From assembly GCF_003977755.1 (NCBI RefSeq), contig NZ_RQWN01000003.1, positions 186,001 to 250,000 of the forward strand: a DNA stretch of 64,000 nucleotides, given 5' to 3'. The notes under the pieces were generated by a model. That model saw only the letters and a list, made by a program, of their open reading frames with translations. It made no database searches and was not told where the DNA came from. Positions within the stretch are counted from its first letter, which is position 1. The number at the start of each line of letters is the position of its first letter. The DNA comes from Haloterrigena salifodinae (lineage in GTDB: Archaea; Halobacteriota; Halobacteria; Halobacteriales; Natrialbaceae). A program made the translations under genes and the position numbers. Positions 43,700-53,046 of this stretch are shown piece by piece.

Positions 43700-45091
43700 T
43701 CAGCCGAACGGCCCCATTCCGCCCATTCCGCCGCCGCCACCGCCGCCCTGCTGCATCTGTTTCATCATGCGCTGCATCTCCTGTTCGGAGCCCATGCCCT
43801 GGAACTGCTTGATGGTCTTCTCCATCATCTTGTACTGCTGGAGCAGTTCCCGAACTTCCTCCTCGGTCGTACCCGAGCCGCGGGCGATGCGCTCGATCTG
43901 GCTGGCGCCGATGGCCTTCGGGTACTCCTTTTCGGCCTCGGTCATCGAGTCCATGATTACCGAGAACGTGCGCATCCGGTCCTGGGTGACGTCCATCGCG
44001 TCGTCGGGAAGCTGGTCCTTGATCCCGCCGCCGAAGCCGGGGATCATGTCCATCACCTGGTCCAGCGGCCCCATGTTGTTCATCGCCTCCATCTGTTTTT
44101 GCATGTCGTGGAGGGTGAACGAGCCCTGGAGCATGTCTTCGGGGTCCCAGTCCTCTTCTTCCATCTCGGTCTGCTCCATGGCGCGCTCGACGCGCTCGGC
44201 GAGCTGGCCGAGATCGCCCATACCGAGCAGCCGCGAGATGAAGCCGTCGGGCTCGAAGCGCTCGATGTCCTGGACTTCCTCGCCGGTCCCGAGGAACGCG
44301 ATCGACGAATCGGTCTGGTCGACTGCGGTCAGGGCGCCGCCACCCTTCGCGGTCCCGTCGATCTTCGTGATGACGACGCCGTCGATCCCGATCGACTCGT
44401 CGAACTGCTGGGCCTGATCCTTCGCACCCTGCCCGATCGCCGCGTCGAGGACGAGCAGCGACGTGTCGGGGTCGGCGACGTCCTCGATCTCTTCGATCTC
44501 GTCGATCAGTTCGTCCTCGAGCGCGTGGCGACCCGCCGTGTCCACGATGTGGACGTCGGCCTCGCTGGTCTCCTCGAGGCCCTTGCGGGCGATTTCGACG
44601 GGATCGTCGTTGTCCGGGTTGCCGTAGAAGTCGACCTCCGCGCGCTGGGTCATCTCCTTTGCCTGCTCGTAGGCGCCGGGGCGGAAGGTGTCGGTCTGGA
44701 TCACGGCGGGCCGGAGTCCCTTCGTCGAGAACCACCACGCCATCTTCGCGGCGGAGGTAGTCTTACCGGACCCCTGCAGCCCCGCGAGCAGGATGGTCTG
44801 TTCCTCGAGGGGCAACTCGGTGGAGTCGCCGATGAGATCGACCAGTTCCTCGTAGACGATGCGGAGGACGAAGTCCCGCGCCGGCGTCCCGGCCGGCGGT
44901 TCTTCCTCGAGCGCTCGCTCCTTGATGTTGTCCGACAGCTCCATCACGAGCGAGACGTCGACGTCGGCGGAGAGCAAGGAGCGCTGAATCTCCTTGACGA
45001 TCTCCTCGATGTCCTCCTCGCTGATGCGTGACTTCCCGCGGAGTTTATCTAAGGTGCCCCGCAGAGAACTCCCGAGATCGTCGAGTACCAT
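43700..45091 (-). CDS. ffh: signal recognition particle protein SRP54
   Basis: 463 residues. N domain (1-90), G domain with [29 protein letters not shown] and [14 protein letters not shown], and a Met-rich M domain from about 300 ending in a Gly/Met tail ([17 protein letters not shown]). It binds signal sequences of nascent proteins and 7S RNA, and docks with FtsY for membrane targeting. The 7S RNA gene is not in this window. Confidence 0.97.
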   Translation of the reverse strand: MVLDDLGSSLRGTLDKLRGKSRISEEDIEEIVKEIQRSLLSADVDVSLVMELSDNIKERALEEEPPAGTPARDFVLRIVYEELVDLIGDSTELPLEEQTILLAGLQGSGKTTSAAKMAWWFSTKGLRPAVIQTDTFRPGAYEQAKEMTQRAEVDFYGNPDNDDPVEIARKGLEETSEADVHIVDTAGRHALEDELIDEIEEIEDVADPDTSLLVLDAAIGQGAKDQAQQFDESIGIDGVVITKIDGTAKGGGALTAVDQTDSSIAFLGTGEEVQDIERFEPDGFISRLLGMGDLGQLAERVERAMEQTEMEEEDWDPEDMLQGSFTLHDMQKQMEAMNNMGPLDQVMDMIPGFGGGIKDQLPDDAMDVTQDRMRTFSVIMDSMTEAEKEYPKAIGASQIERIARGSGTTEEEVRELLQQYKMMEKTIKQFQGMGSEQEMQRMMKQMQQGGGGGGGMGGMGPFG

Positions 45092-45237
45092 TTGCTCAGT
45101 CTACGGGGCGATGGCGTTAAAGGCTTTTTCTACTCTACACGGCGCGAACGGAATCCCGAGACGAGATCACGGTCGATACGAGACGAACCCGAGGCGGCGT
45201 CGGTGAGTATTTCACCCGACCGGAACAACGTCCGCGT

Positions 45238-45459
45238 ATGAGTTCCGACGCGGACGCCGATCCCAGCGAGTACGAGGCGCTCGAGGACGCCGACGTCACG
45301 ATGCGCGAAACCGAACACGGCCTCCACATCGCCGACGACGAGGTCACCGGCGTCTCGAGCCAGGGCCAGACGCCGGAGGAAGCCGTCCGGAACCTCGCGG
45401 AAGCGGTGCGATCCTATCGGGAGGCGACGGACGACGATACAGGCGACGATTGGCTGTAA
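45238..45459 (+). CDS. HicB-like antitoxin-family protein, orphan
   Basis: 73 residues. The sequence TEHGLHIADDEVTGVSSQGQ followed by TPEEAVRNLAEAVRSYREAT is the partial RNase-H-like fold of small HicB proteins. HicB normally neutralises the mRNA interferase HicA, encoded next to it, but no HicA-like frame is visible on either side within 300 bases. It may act on a HicA elsewhere or have a different role. Confidence 0.7.
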   Translation: MSSDADADPSEYEALEDADVTMRETEHGLHIADDEVTGVSSQGQTPEEAVRNLAEAVRSYREATDDDTGDDWL

Positions 45460-45623
45460 GTGTGGCAGTGATAGCCGGATAGGGTCGTCAGTGGAATCGT
45501 GTTGCCAACCAGCACCAACACACATAGCGTCGACAATAAGAACCGTTCTCCGCGCACAGCAATTCTTTCGATAGACGCACCAGAGTAACTATCCCCCCCT
45601 GCGGTGAACGAGTCTATTGTCGC

Positions 45624-46178
45624 ATGGACCAGACACGATCCGATTCACCGCGCGGAAGCGACTCGACGACCGACTCGGCGATGGCGCGCCGGCGCGTGCT
45701 TCGAGGCGGAACGGGGCTGGCGGCGACGGCCCTCGGTATCGCGACGCTCGGCGGCCAGGCCGCCGCGCACTTCCCGACCGATCTCGAGATCGACGTCAAG
45801 CCGGGCACCGAGCGAGCGCCGATCAACCCGAACAGTTGCGGCGTGATCCCGGTCGCCGTCCTGCGGACCGACGAGTTCGATCCGACGAGCGAGGACGTCC
45901 GGTACCGGTTCGGTGCCCCCGACGTCGTGGAAGGCGGCGACGGCGCGCGACCGATGCACGGCGGCCACGCGGTCGACATGAACGGCGACGGACGGGACGA
46001 TCTCCTGTTGCTGTTCCCAGCCCCCGACGCCGGGTTCGACGGCGACGAATCGACCGCCCGCCTCGAGTGGGAGCGAAGCGAGGACGGCGCGCACGGACTC
46101 GCGGGAACGGCGCCGATCAGGATCGTCGGACGACGCGGCCGAAAACAGGGTCGAGGGCACGCCAGTAGCTCGCAGTAA
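45624..46178 (+). CDS. Tat-exported protein with calcium-binding-like repeat
   Basis: 184 residues. A Tat signal (ARRRVLRGGTGLAATALG) is cut after QAAAH. The mature part starts LEIDVKPGTERAPINPNSCG and has GVIPVAVLRTDEFDPTSEDV and DMNGDGRDDLLLLF. This domain (IDVKPGS..INPxSxGVIPVAIL followed by a D-x-D-x-D loop) is found in many secreted bacterial proteins and probably binds calcium. Function unknown. Confidence 0.75.
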   Translation: MDQTRSDSPRGSDSTTDSAMARRRVLRGGTGLAATALGIATLGGQAAAHFPTDLEIDVKPGTERAPINPNSCGVIPVAVLRTDEFDPTSEDVRYRFGAPDVVEGGDGARPMHGGHAVDMNGDGRDDLLLLFPAPDAGFDGDESTARLEWERSEDGAHGLAGTAPIRIVGRRGRKQGRGHASSSQ

Positions 46179-46320
46179 CGACGACCGCCGGAAGCCCGCG
46201 GTGACGACGCGTCCCGCACGCGGGCATAATCATCATATTTCCTATACCAGTGGATGGTAATACGGTTTCTTTATTCAGTGTGGTTCGTGAAAATCGTGTT
46301 CAGTATAGGTGGTGTGTGTA

Positions 46321-47079
46321 TCACTCGGGACTGACTCGGTTGGTACTGGCCGCAGGCAACTGACTCTCATTGAAGACCTGTTCAGTCATCCATTGCTCTG
46401 CGCGACGGAGCCGGTACCGGAGCGTCGACTTCGGAATATCGAGGGCATCCGCTACCTCGCCGAGCGAGGCGGCTCGTGGCATCTCGTAGTAGCCGAGATC
46501 GATGGCCATCTCGATTGCACGGCGCTGGTCGTGCGAGAGCGTCGACGTCGGGACATCGACTGTCGACCATGACGACGGTGTCCCGACCTGTTTCAGCGAC
46601 AGGTTGACGCCATCAGGCAGTCCATCTTGGAGACGGTCGAATACTTCCCCGCCAGCAGCCTCCCCGGGGAGGAGAACGCGCCACTCGTAGACGTTCCCAC
46701 GTCGCCGAGCATCGAATAGTGGCCCTTCGCCGAGCGTCCGAGCAACGAGGTGCGGGACGGAGTGACAGTAGCGTCCGCCGGTGGTGTACGCGTAGACGAG
46801 GCGACTCTCGGAGCCGTCCTCAACCACCTCGTACTCGCTCTCGTAGCTACAGTTCGGATGCACTCCGAGACATTCGTTGCACACTGTGGGGTCGGTCACG
46901 ACCGCTTCCAAGCGCTCCAACGCTTCGCTCGGACCGGTGAATCGGTCGACGCGCCACAACCCCGCGTCGGATACTGAGACGCGCAGTGCCCGACCGACGA
47001 GGTCCTGATTGTCGATGAACACATCCATTAACGGGTCGGCCCCGCGCTTGTACTCGGCGGCGAAGATATATTCGCGCAT
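46321..47079 (-). CDS. HTH_10-type (Bat-like) transcriptional regulator
   Basis: 252 residues starting MREYIFAAEYKRGADPLMDV. The N-terminal 170 residues form a sensor-like domain with a Cys cluster (CNECLGVHPNC and YCH) that may bind metal. The C-terminal HTH_10 domain reads AIEMAIDLGYYEMPRAASLG and EVADALDIPKSTLRYRLRRA. It is divergent to the thioesterase gene. A GCGCATACGCAA motif covers its own start codon and recurs upstream of the thioesterase, so it probably represses both. Base composition is somewhat less GC-rich than usual here. Confidence 0.85.
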   Translation of the reverse strand: MREYIFAAEYKRGADPLMDVFIDNQDLVGRALRVSVSDAGLWRVDRFTGPSEALERLEAVVTDPTVCNECLGVHPNCSYESEYEVVEDGSESRLVYAYTTGGRYCHSVPHLVARTLGEGPLFDARRRGNVYEWRVLLPGEAAGGEVFDRLQDGLPDGVNLSLKQVGTPSSWSTVDVPTSTLSHDQRRAIEMAIDLGYYEMPRAASLGEVADALDIPKSTLRYRLRRAEQWMTEQVFNESQLPAASTNRVSPE

Positions 47080-47085
47080 ACGCAA
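47074..47085. promoter_or_regulatory. operator-like motif over the regulator start codon
   Basis: GCGCATACGCAA, identical to 47147-47158, covers the ATG of the minus-strand regulator. The two copies are 73 bases apart, close to seven helical turns. Confidence 0.6.
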
Positions 47086-47143
47086 TATCAAACGCCGAGT
47101 ATTCAAACAGCTTTCGCGCTATTCCAGATGGAGAGCGCAGAGA

Positions 47144-47159
47144 GTTGCGCATACGCAAC
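47144..47159. promoter_or_regulatory. palindromic operator-like site upstream of the thioesterase
   Basis: GTTGCG-CATA-CGCAAC, perfect 6-base arms. It lies between the divergent regulator and thioesterase genes, 37 bases before the GTG at 47196. Confidence 0.65.
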
Positions 47160-47195
47160 CATAGAGTTACCTCCCATCTGAACAATCCCATCGGT

Positions 47196-47783
47196 GTGCA
47201 CAACGCTGACACCCACTCGGTGACGGTCGAATTGCCTGCCGACGTATACGAACGACTGGATGACGAGAACGGCACGACAGCATCCGAATCACTCGCATCC
47301 CTCGCCGAAGAGTACGCCCGACAGCGAGACTCTATCGAGATGTACACGAACCGAGATAGTGAGATGCGCTCACCGATGACAAAGCCGACGGAGACCAACC
47401 CGCCCATCGCGGAACTAATCGGGTTCGACGTGGCCGACGTCGGCGACGGTGAGGCGGTGATGACGTTCGAGGCTGGCCCGCAGCACGCCAATCCGATGGG
47501 GACGCTCCACGGTGGAGTCCTCTGTGACGTGGGAGATGCGGCAATGGGGTACGCGTACGCAAGCACGCTCGAATCAGACGAGTCGTTCACAACGCTGGAA
47601 CTGAAGGTGAATTACCTCCGTCCAGTATGGGACGCGACGCTAACGGCGACAGGACGCGTTGTTTCGGGAGGTCGGACCGTTGGACTCGTTGAATGCGACA
47701 TCCATGACGAGGAGGATCGGCTGGTGGCCCGCCTTTCCAGTACCTGTCTCACGCTGCGTGGCGATCAGGCCAGTGGTCGCTAA
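47196..47783 (+). CDS. PaaI-like hot-dog thioesterase with ribbon-helix-helix-like N-terminus
   Basis: 195 residues from the GTG at 47196. From about residue 65 it is a hot-dog acyl-CoA thioesterase of the PaaI/YbgC-like type: NPMGTLHGGVLCDVGDAAMG carries the helix with the catalytic Asp or Glu region, and FTTLELKVNYLRPVWD and GRVVSGGRTVGLVECDI follow. The first 50 residues (SVTVELPADVYERLDDENGT then ASESLASLAEEYARQ) resemble a ribbon-helix-helix DNA-binding fold. The start is uncertain: an ATG at 47340 would give the enzyme alone. Paired divergently with the HTH_10 regulator. Confidence 0.78.
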   Translation: MHNADTHSVTVELPADVYERLDDENGTTASESLASLAEEYARQRDSIEMYTNRDSEMRSPMTKPTETNPPIAELIGFDVADVGDGEAVMTFEAGPQHANPMGTLHGGVLCDVGDAAMGYAYASTLESDESFTTLELKVNYLRPVWDATLTATGRVVSGGRTVGLVECDIHDEEDRLVARLSSTCLTLRGDQASGR

Positions 47784-48080
47784 CCGCTCCGGTTCACTGA
47801 TACATTCGCATCCGTACGTAGTGAATTATCTGATTCAGTTCAGACGATGTTCTGGATAAAGAAACCGCATTATATCTACTGATACGCTCCAGGACTTCTC
47901 CGGGAAGCACGAACGCTCACCGAAACCGGCTCGTGCCCGTGCTGCGGGCGATCGTCCGCGAACTCACGGTCGAGGGCGTGACGTTCGCGGCCGGTTCAAT
48001 CGCGCACAACGGCTCCGAGGGACGGATGCCCTCGAGTCGCAGGGCTCGGTTTTACGCCTGCATCCGTGGTCGACACACGT
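47784..48080. other. gap before the disulfide reductase gene
   Basis: About 300 bases. An AT-richer part lies at 47810-47890 (ATTATCTG, ATTATATCTACTG). No gene is seen. Confidence 0.4.
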
Positions 48081-49520
48081 ATGGACGAGTACGATCTGGT
48101 CGTGATCGGCGGCGGTTCGGGCAGTCAGGTCGCGACGGCGGCCGCTGAACGGGGCCTCGAGGCGGCCGTGATCGAGCGCGGCCCGCTCGGCGGCGCCTGT
48201 ATCACGCGGGGCTGTGTCCCCTCGAAGGCGCTGATCCACCGCGCAGATATCGCGGAGTCGGCCCGCCGCGCCGAGTCATTCGGGGTCGAGGCCGTGCTCG
48301 AGGGCGTCGACTACGACGAGATGACGGCGGCGATCCACGACACGGTCTACGAGAAGGCCGACCACCAGAAAGCGAGCCTCGAGGAGGCCGAGAACGTCGC
48401 GCTCTACCGCGGCGAGGGCCGGTTCGTCGACGAGCGGACGCTCGAGGTCGATCTGAACGACGGCGGCGACGCCGAGGTCCGGGGTGACAGCGTCGTCCTC
48501 GCAGTCGGGAGTCGACCGATGATCCCGCCGATCGACGGTCTCGAGGACGTGGATTTCCTCACGAGCGATGACGCGCTCTTCCTGGACAAACAGCCCGATT
48601 CGCTGGTTGTCGTCGGCGGTGGCTACATCGGCGCCGAACTGGGCTACTTCTTCGCCGCGGTAGGAACGGACGTTTCTATCGTCGGGCGCAGCGAGGGCCT
48701 CGTTCCGCGGGAGGACGAGGCGGTCGGCGAGGTCGTGACGGAGTCGCTCGAGCGCTACTGCGATGTCTACACCGGCTACGAGGCGGCCCAAATCAGGGAG
48801 AACGATTCGGGCGTCGTCGTAACCGCCGAACCGAGCGAGGACGGTGGTGACGGTGACGGCGACAGCGTCGACCTTGAGGCCGACGACCTGCTGCTCGCGA
48901 CGGGACGACGACCGAACACGGACACGCTGAACCTCGAGGCGACCGGCGTCGAGACCGACGACGGCGAGTACGTCGTCGTCGACGACCGGCTCGAGACGAC
49001 CTGCGACGGCGTCTGGGCGCTGGGCGATATCGTCGGCGAGCAACCGTTCAAACACGCGGCGGACTACGAGGCGAAGACCGTTTCGGCGAACCTCCTCGAA
49101 GACGCCGACCGGGCGGTCGATTACGGCGCGATGCCCCACGCCGTCTTCACCGAGCCGCAGGTCGCCAGCGTGGGTCGAACGGAGGGCGAACTCAAGGACA
49201 ACGGTCGGGAGTACGAGTCGACGACGGTCCCCTTCGACGCCGCGCCGCTTGGGATGATTATGAACGCCGACGACGGGTTCGTAAAGGTGCTCGCAGCGCC
49301 CGACGGCGAGATTCTGGGCAGTCACATCGTCGGCCCGCAGGCCTCGACGCTGATCCAGGAGGTCGTCACCGCGATGGACGGCGGGGGAACCGTCGACGAC
49401 ATCGCCGAGCCCGTTCACGTCCACCCGGCGCTCACCGAGGTCGTCTACGCCGCGTTCGACGACCTCTCCTCGAGCGAATTCTCGACGGCGCCGGACTGGC
49501 GGGACGTCAGTGACGGGTAG
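48081..49520 (+). CDS. class I pyridine nucleotide-disulfide oxidoreductase
   Basis: 479 residues. FAD motif DLVVIGGGSGSQVATAAAER, redox-active disulfide Cys40/Cys45 in GGACITRGCVPSK, NAD(P) motif VVVGGGYIGAELGYFFA, second FAD motif VWALGDIVG and the C-terminal catalytic His in HVHPALTEVVYAAF. This family includes dihydrolipoyl dehydrogenase, mercuric reductase and the haloarchaeal bis-gamma-glutamylcystine reductase. No 2-oxoacid dehydrogenase genes are adjacent and no extra Cys pair of MerA is present, so I favour a low-molecular-thiol reductase, in keeping with the GCS2 ligase at 33 kb. This remains inference. Confidence 0.88.
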   Translation: MDEYDLVVIGGGSGSQVATAAAERGLEAAVIERGPLGGACITRGCVPSKALIHRADIAESARRAESFGVEAVLEGVDYDEMTAAIHDTVYEKADHQKASLEEAENVALYRGEGRFVDERTLEVDLNDGGDAEVRGDSVVLAVGSRPMIPPIDGLEDVDFLTSDDALFLDKQPDSLVVVGGGYIGAELGYFFAAVGTDVSIVGRSEGLVPREDEAVGEVVTESLERYCDVYTGYEAAQIRENDSGVVVTAEPSEDGGDGDGDSVDLEADDLLLATGRRPNTDTLNLEATGVETDDGEYVVVDDRLETTCDGVWALGDIVGEQPFKHAADYEAKTVSANLLEDADRAVDYGAMPHAVFTEPQVASVGRTEGELKDNGREYESTTVPFDAAPLGMIMNADDGFVKVLAAPDGEILGSHIVGPQASTLIQEVVTAMDGGGTVDDIAEPVHVHPALTEVVYAAFDDLSSSEFSTAPDWRDVSDG

Positions 49521-49551
49521 CTTATACGGGATCATCGCGTTCTAGCCACAG

Positions 49552-51117
49552 ATGGGCGACCGATCAGAACCGACGGAACCGCACGACGGCGACGCGTCCG
49601 CTGCCTACGAGCGGATCGCCGACGCCGTGTTCGCACTCGACGAAGAGTGGCGGTTCTCCTTTCTGAACGACCGAGCCGAGCGACTGCTCGAGCGGTCCGA
49701 GAGCGAACTGCTCGGGACGGTCGTCTGGGACGACTACGCCGACGCGTTCGAGTCGTCCCGACGAGCGTTCGAGCGCTCGTTCGAGACGCAGGAACCGGTC
49801 TCCTTCGACGCGTTCTCCCCGCCCTTCGGCGCGAGACTCGAGGGCCGCATACACCCCTCGGAGACGGGGATCACGGTCTGCGTGCGCGAGGTGAGCGACC
49901 GCAACGGTCGAGAAAGAGGGACCCGGGAGCGCGAACGTGCGCTCAGGGACGCCTACGAGGTCATCGCGGACCCGGAGCGACCGTTCGACGACCAGCTCGA
50001 GGCGCTGCTGGGCGTCGTTCGACGGACGATCGGCACGGAGTACGCGGCGCTGTCGTGCGTCCACGAAGACGCCAACGAATACATCTTCGAGGCCATCGAC
50101 GCGCCGCCGGACGCCGATCTCGAGGCGGGAGACACCGCTCCGCTCGATGCGACCAACTGCGAACGAGTCGTCAGTACCGAGCGAACGCTCGTCCTCGAGG
50201 ACGTCGACGAAGACGCGCCGGAGCTGGCCGATCGCGCGGGCAACGCCGAGTGGGGGATCTCCTGTTATCTCGGGACGCCGGTCTCCGTCGATGACGAGGT
50301 CTACGGGACGTTCTGCTTCTACGATCTGGACGCCAGAACCGAGGAGTTCTCCGACTGGGAGGTCACCTTCGTCGAGCTGCTCGGCAACTGGGTGAGCGCC
50401 GAACTCGAGCGCCGCCGGTACGAGCGGGAACTCGAGGAATCGAACGAGCGGCTCGAACAGTTCGCCTACACCGCCAGCCACGACCTTCAGGAACCGCTCC
50501 GGATGGTCACGAACTACCTGTCGCTGATCGATCGACGGTACGGTGACGAACTCGACGACGACGCCGAGGAGTTCATCGAGTTCGCCGTCGACGGCGCCGA
50601 GCGCATGCGAGACATGATCGACGGGTTGCTCGCGTACTCCCGCGTCGAAACGCGAGGGAATCCCTTCCAATCGGTCGACCTCGACGCCGTCCTCGAGGAC
50701 GTACGGAGCGATCTGGAACTCAGGTTCGAGGAGACCGACGCGGTTATCTCGAGCGAGTCGCTGCCCCGCGTCGAGGGAGATCCCGGCCAGTTGCGGCAGG
50801 TGTTCCAGAATCTCCTCTCGAACGCCGTCGAGTACAGCGACGGCCCGCCGCGGGTCCAAATAAGTGCCGAGCGTCGCGGCGACGAGTGGGAGATTTCGGT
50901 CAGCGACGAGGGCATCGGCATCGATCCCGACGATCAGGAGCGGATCTTCGAGGTGTTCGAACGCCTGCACAGCCACGAAGAACACGACGGGACGGGGATC
51001 GGTCTGGCACTCTGCCGACGCATCGTCGAGCGCCACGGCGGCGAGATCCGGGTCGACACCGAACCCGACGAAGGGGCGACGTTCCGGTTCACGCTTCCGG
51101 CGGCTCGAGACTCGTGA
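49552..51117 (+). CDS. sensor histidine kinase with PAS and GAF domains
   Basis: 521 residues, soluble. About 15-110 are a PAS domain (RIADAVFALDEEWRFSFLND), 125-285 a GAF domain (EYAALSCVHEDANEYIFEAI, ISCYLGTPVSVDDEVYGTFC), then a HisKA with His310 in TASHDLQEPLRM and an HATPase with GQLRQVFQNLLSNAVEYSD and HDGTGIGLALCRRIVERHGG. It should autophosphorylate on His310 in response to a small ligand or redox cue. No response regulator is adjacent. The transmitter part is a close paralogue of that in the MEDS kinase at 34.5 kb. Confidence 0.92.
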   Translation: MGDRSEPTEPHDGDASAAYERIADAVFALDEEWRFSFLNDRAERLLERSESELLGTVVWDDYADAFESSRRAFERSFETQEPVSFDAFSPPFGARLEGRIHPSETGITVCVREVSDRNGRERGTRERERALRDAYEVIADPERPFDDQLEALLGVVRRTIGTEYAALSCVHEDANEYIFEAIDAPPDADLEAGDTAPLDATNCERVVSTERTLVLEDVDEDAPELADRAGNAEWGISCYLGTPVSVDDEVYGTFCFYDLDARTEEFSDWEVTFVELLGNWVSAELERRRYERELEESNERLEQFAYTASHDLQEPLRMVTNYLSLIDRRYGDELDDDAEEFIEFAVDGAERMRDMIDGLLAYSRVETRGNPFQSVDLDAVLEDVRSDLELRFEETDAVISSESLPRVEGDPGQLRQVFQNLLSNAVEYSDGPPRVQISAERRGDEWEISVSDEGIGIDPDDQERIFEVFERLHSHEEHDGTGIGLALCRRIVERHGGEIRVDTEPDEGATFRFTLPAARDS

Positions 51118-51177
51118 CCGCCGCGGCTCGAGCCGAACGGCGCAGCGACGGGGACGACGAGCGACGCAACGACGGTG

Positions 51178-53046
51178 TTAGACGACCGCGTTCTGCTCGT
51201 CGATGAAGGAGTGGTACCAGGCGACGTAGGTGAGGATCATCCAGAGCGTTCGACCGACCGACTCCTCGCCGCGGCGGTGGGCGTCCCGGAGCGCCGTGGC
51301 TCGGTTCGCGTCGACGTACGGCGTCTGTCGGAGTTTCTCCCGCGTGAACCAGGTCTCGATCGAGTCGTGTTCCTCCTCGAACCAGTCCTCGACGGGCGGG
51401 CGCATTCCCATCTTCTCGCGCTCGAGGATCTGATCGGGGAGGAGGTCGCTAACGGCGGTCTTGAGTACTCGTTTGACGTCGTCGTCGTTGACCTTGAGTT
51501 CGGCCGGCAGCGAGTGGGCGAACTCGACCATCTCCGTCGAGAGGAAGGGGACGCGAAGCTCGAGCGACTGGGCCATGCTCATGTGGTCGGCCTTGTAGAG
51601 GTGGTAGTCGGGCAGCGTGTAGCCCGTCTCGTAGGTCGACATGTGCTGCTCTAAGGACGGATCCGCGACCTCCGCGGTGACCTCGCCGACGTTCGCCCGC
51701 AGGCCGGAGGTCGCGGCGGACTCCCCCGTCCGGAGGAACTCGTCCGGTTCGGGCCGGAAGGTCGTGAAGCCACAGACGTGGTTGAGCAGCATTTCCTCGT
51801 TGTTCTTCAGCCCGGAGAAGTACCGGAGGTGTTTGTTCCCGACCGGCGCCACCTGCGCGACGGCACCGGCGACGTCGTGGGTGAACTCCGGCATGAAGTC
51901 GACCTTACGCTTGTGTTCGGGGACGTGCTGGTACCAGGGATAGCCCGCGAACAGTTCGTCGGCGCCCTCACCGGCCAGCGCGACCTTGACGTCCTGGCTG
52001 GCCCGCTCGGAGAGGGCGTACATCGGTAGCATCTGCAGGTGGCCCGTCGGCTCGCCGAGGTACTGCATCATCTCGCCGAACAGGTCCATCGACGAGAGGT
52101 CGATAGGGACTTCGGTGTGGTCGGTGCCGAAGTGGTCCGCGACGAGTCGTGCCTCGTCGCTCTCGTCGAGGCGGTCGTCGGTGAACGAGACGGAATAGGT
52201 CTTCAAGGGCTCGTCCTTCAGTTGCGAGGCGATCCCGGTGACGGCGGAGGAGTCCAGCCCGCCCGAGAGGAACGCCCCGACCGGCACGTCCGCCATCAGG
52301 CGCTTCTCGACGGAGCGTTCGAGCAGGGTCCGCAGTCGGTCGGCCGCCGCCGCCATCGACGTCGTTCGCGTCCCGGTCTCGAGGTCAAGCAGGTCCCAGT
52401 ACTTCCGTGTCTCGACGCCGTCGTCGGTGATCGTCACCGACTGCCCCGGTTCAACCTTCCAGACGTCCTCCAGCAGGGTCTGGGGCGCCGGCGTGTACTC
52501 GAGCGAGAAGTGGTTGTAGACGGCCGCGGGATCGATCGTCCGGTTGACGCCGCCGATCAGCAGCGCCGGGAGTTCGCTCCCCCAGACGTACCCCCGGTCG
52601 TTCGTCCCGAAGTACAGCGGCTTGATACCGAACCGGTCGCGAGCGAGGAAGACGGTCTCCGCCTCGCGGTCCCAGATGGAGAACGCGAACATGCCCTCGA
52701 GACGGGAGACCATCTCCTCGCCGTACTCCTCCCAGAGGTGGACCAGGACTTCGGTGTCGCACTCGCTCTCGAACTGGTGGCCCTCGCGGGAGAGTCGGTC
52801 GCGCAACTCGCCGTGGTTGTAGATCTCGCCGTTGAAGACCACGCCGACCGTCTCGTCCTCGTTCCACTTCGGTTGGGAGCCGCCCTCGAGGTCGACGATC
52901 GAGAGGCGGCGCGCCCCCATCATGAGTCCCGCGTCGCGGTCGAGATACGACCCCTCTTCGTCGGGGCCGCGATGTTCGATCCAGTCGAGCATCGACGAGA
53001 GCGTCTCGTCGTGGGTCCACCCGTACGCACCAACGATGCCGCACAT
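51178..53046 (-). CDS. asnB: asparagine synthase (glutamine-hydrolysing)
   Basis: 622 residues. The N-terminal glutamine amidotransferase domain starts MCGIVGAYGW with catalytic Cys2, and has FNGEIYNH and the D-TEVL segment. The synthetase domain has the PP-loop SGGLDSSAV and VALAGEGADELFAGYPW. It makes asparagine from aspartate, glutamine and ATP. AsnB-like paralogues also act in surface-glycan synthesis; no glycan genes flank this one. Confidence 0.94.
   Translation of the reverse strand: MCGIVGAYGWTHDETLSSMLDWIEHRGPDEEGSYLDRDAGLMMGARRLSIVDLEGGSQPKWNEDETVGVVFNGEIYNHGELRDRLSREGHQFESECDTEVLVHLWEEYGEEMVSRLEGMFAFSIWDREAETVFLARDRFGIKPLYFGTNDRGYVWGSELPALLIGGVNRTIDPAAVYNHFSLEYTPAPQTLLEDVWKVEPGQSVTITDDGVETRKYWDLLDLETGTRTTSMAAAADRLRTLLERSVEKRLMADVPVGAFLSGGLDSSAVTGIASQLKDEPLKTYSVSFTDDRLDESDEARLVADHFGTDHTEVPIDLSSMDLFGEMMQYLGEPTGHLQMLPMYALSERASQDVKVALAGEGADELFAGYPWYQHVPEHKRKVDFMPEFTHDVAGAVAQVAPVGNKHLRYFSGLKNNEEMLLNHVCGFTTFRPEPDEFLRTGESAATSGLRANVGEVTAEVADPSLEQHMSTYETGYTLPDYHLYKADHMSMAQSLELRVPFLSTEMVEFAHSLPAELKVNDDDVKRVLKTAVSDLLPDQILEREKMGMRPPVEDWFEEEHDSIETWFTREKLRQTPYVDANRATALRDAHRRGEESVGRTLWMILTYVAWYHSFIDEQNAVV

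Noticed and set aside
48276-49535. Long minus-strand open frame of 419 codons
   Set aside because: Antisense to the disulfide reductase, whose FAD, redox and NAD motifs are all present on the plus strand.
49564-51036. Long minus-strand open frame of 490 codons
   Set aside because: Antisense to the PAS-GAF kinase; composition is shadow-like and no motif is visible.
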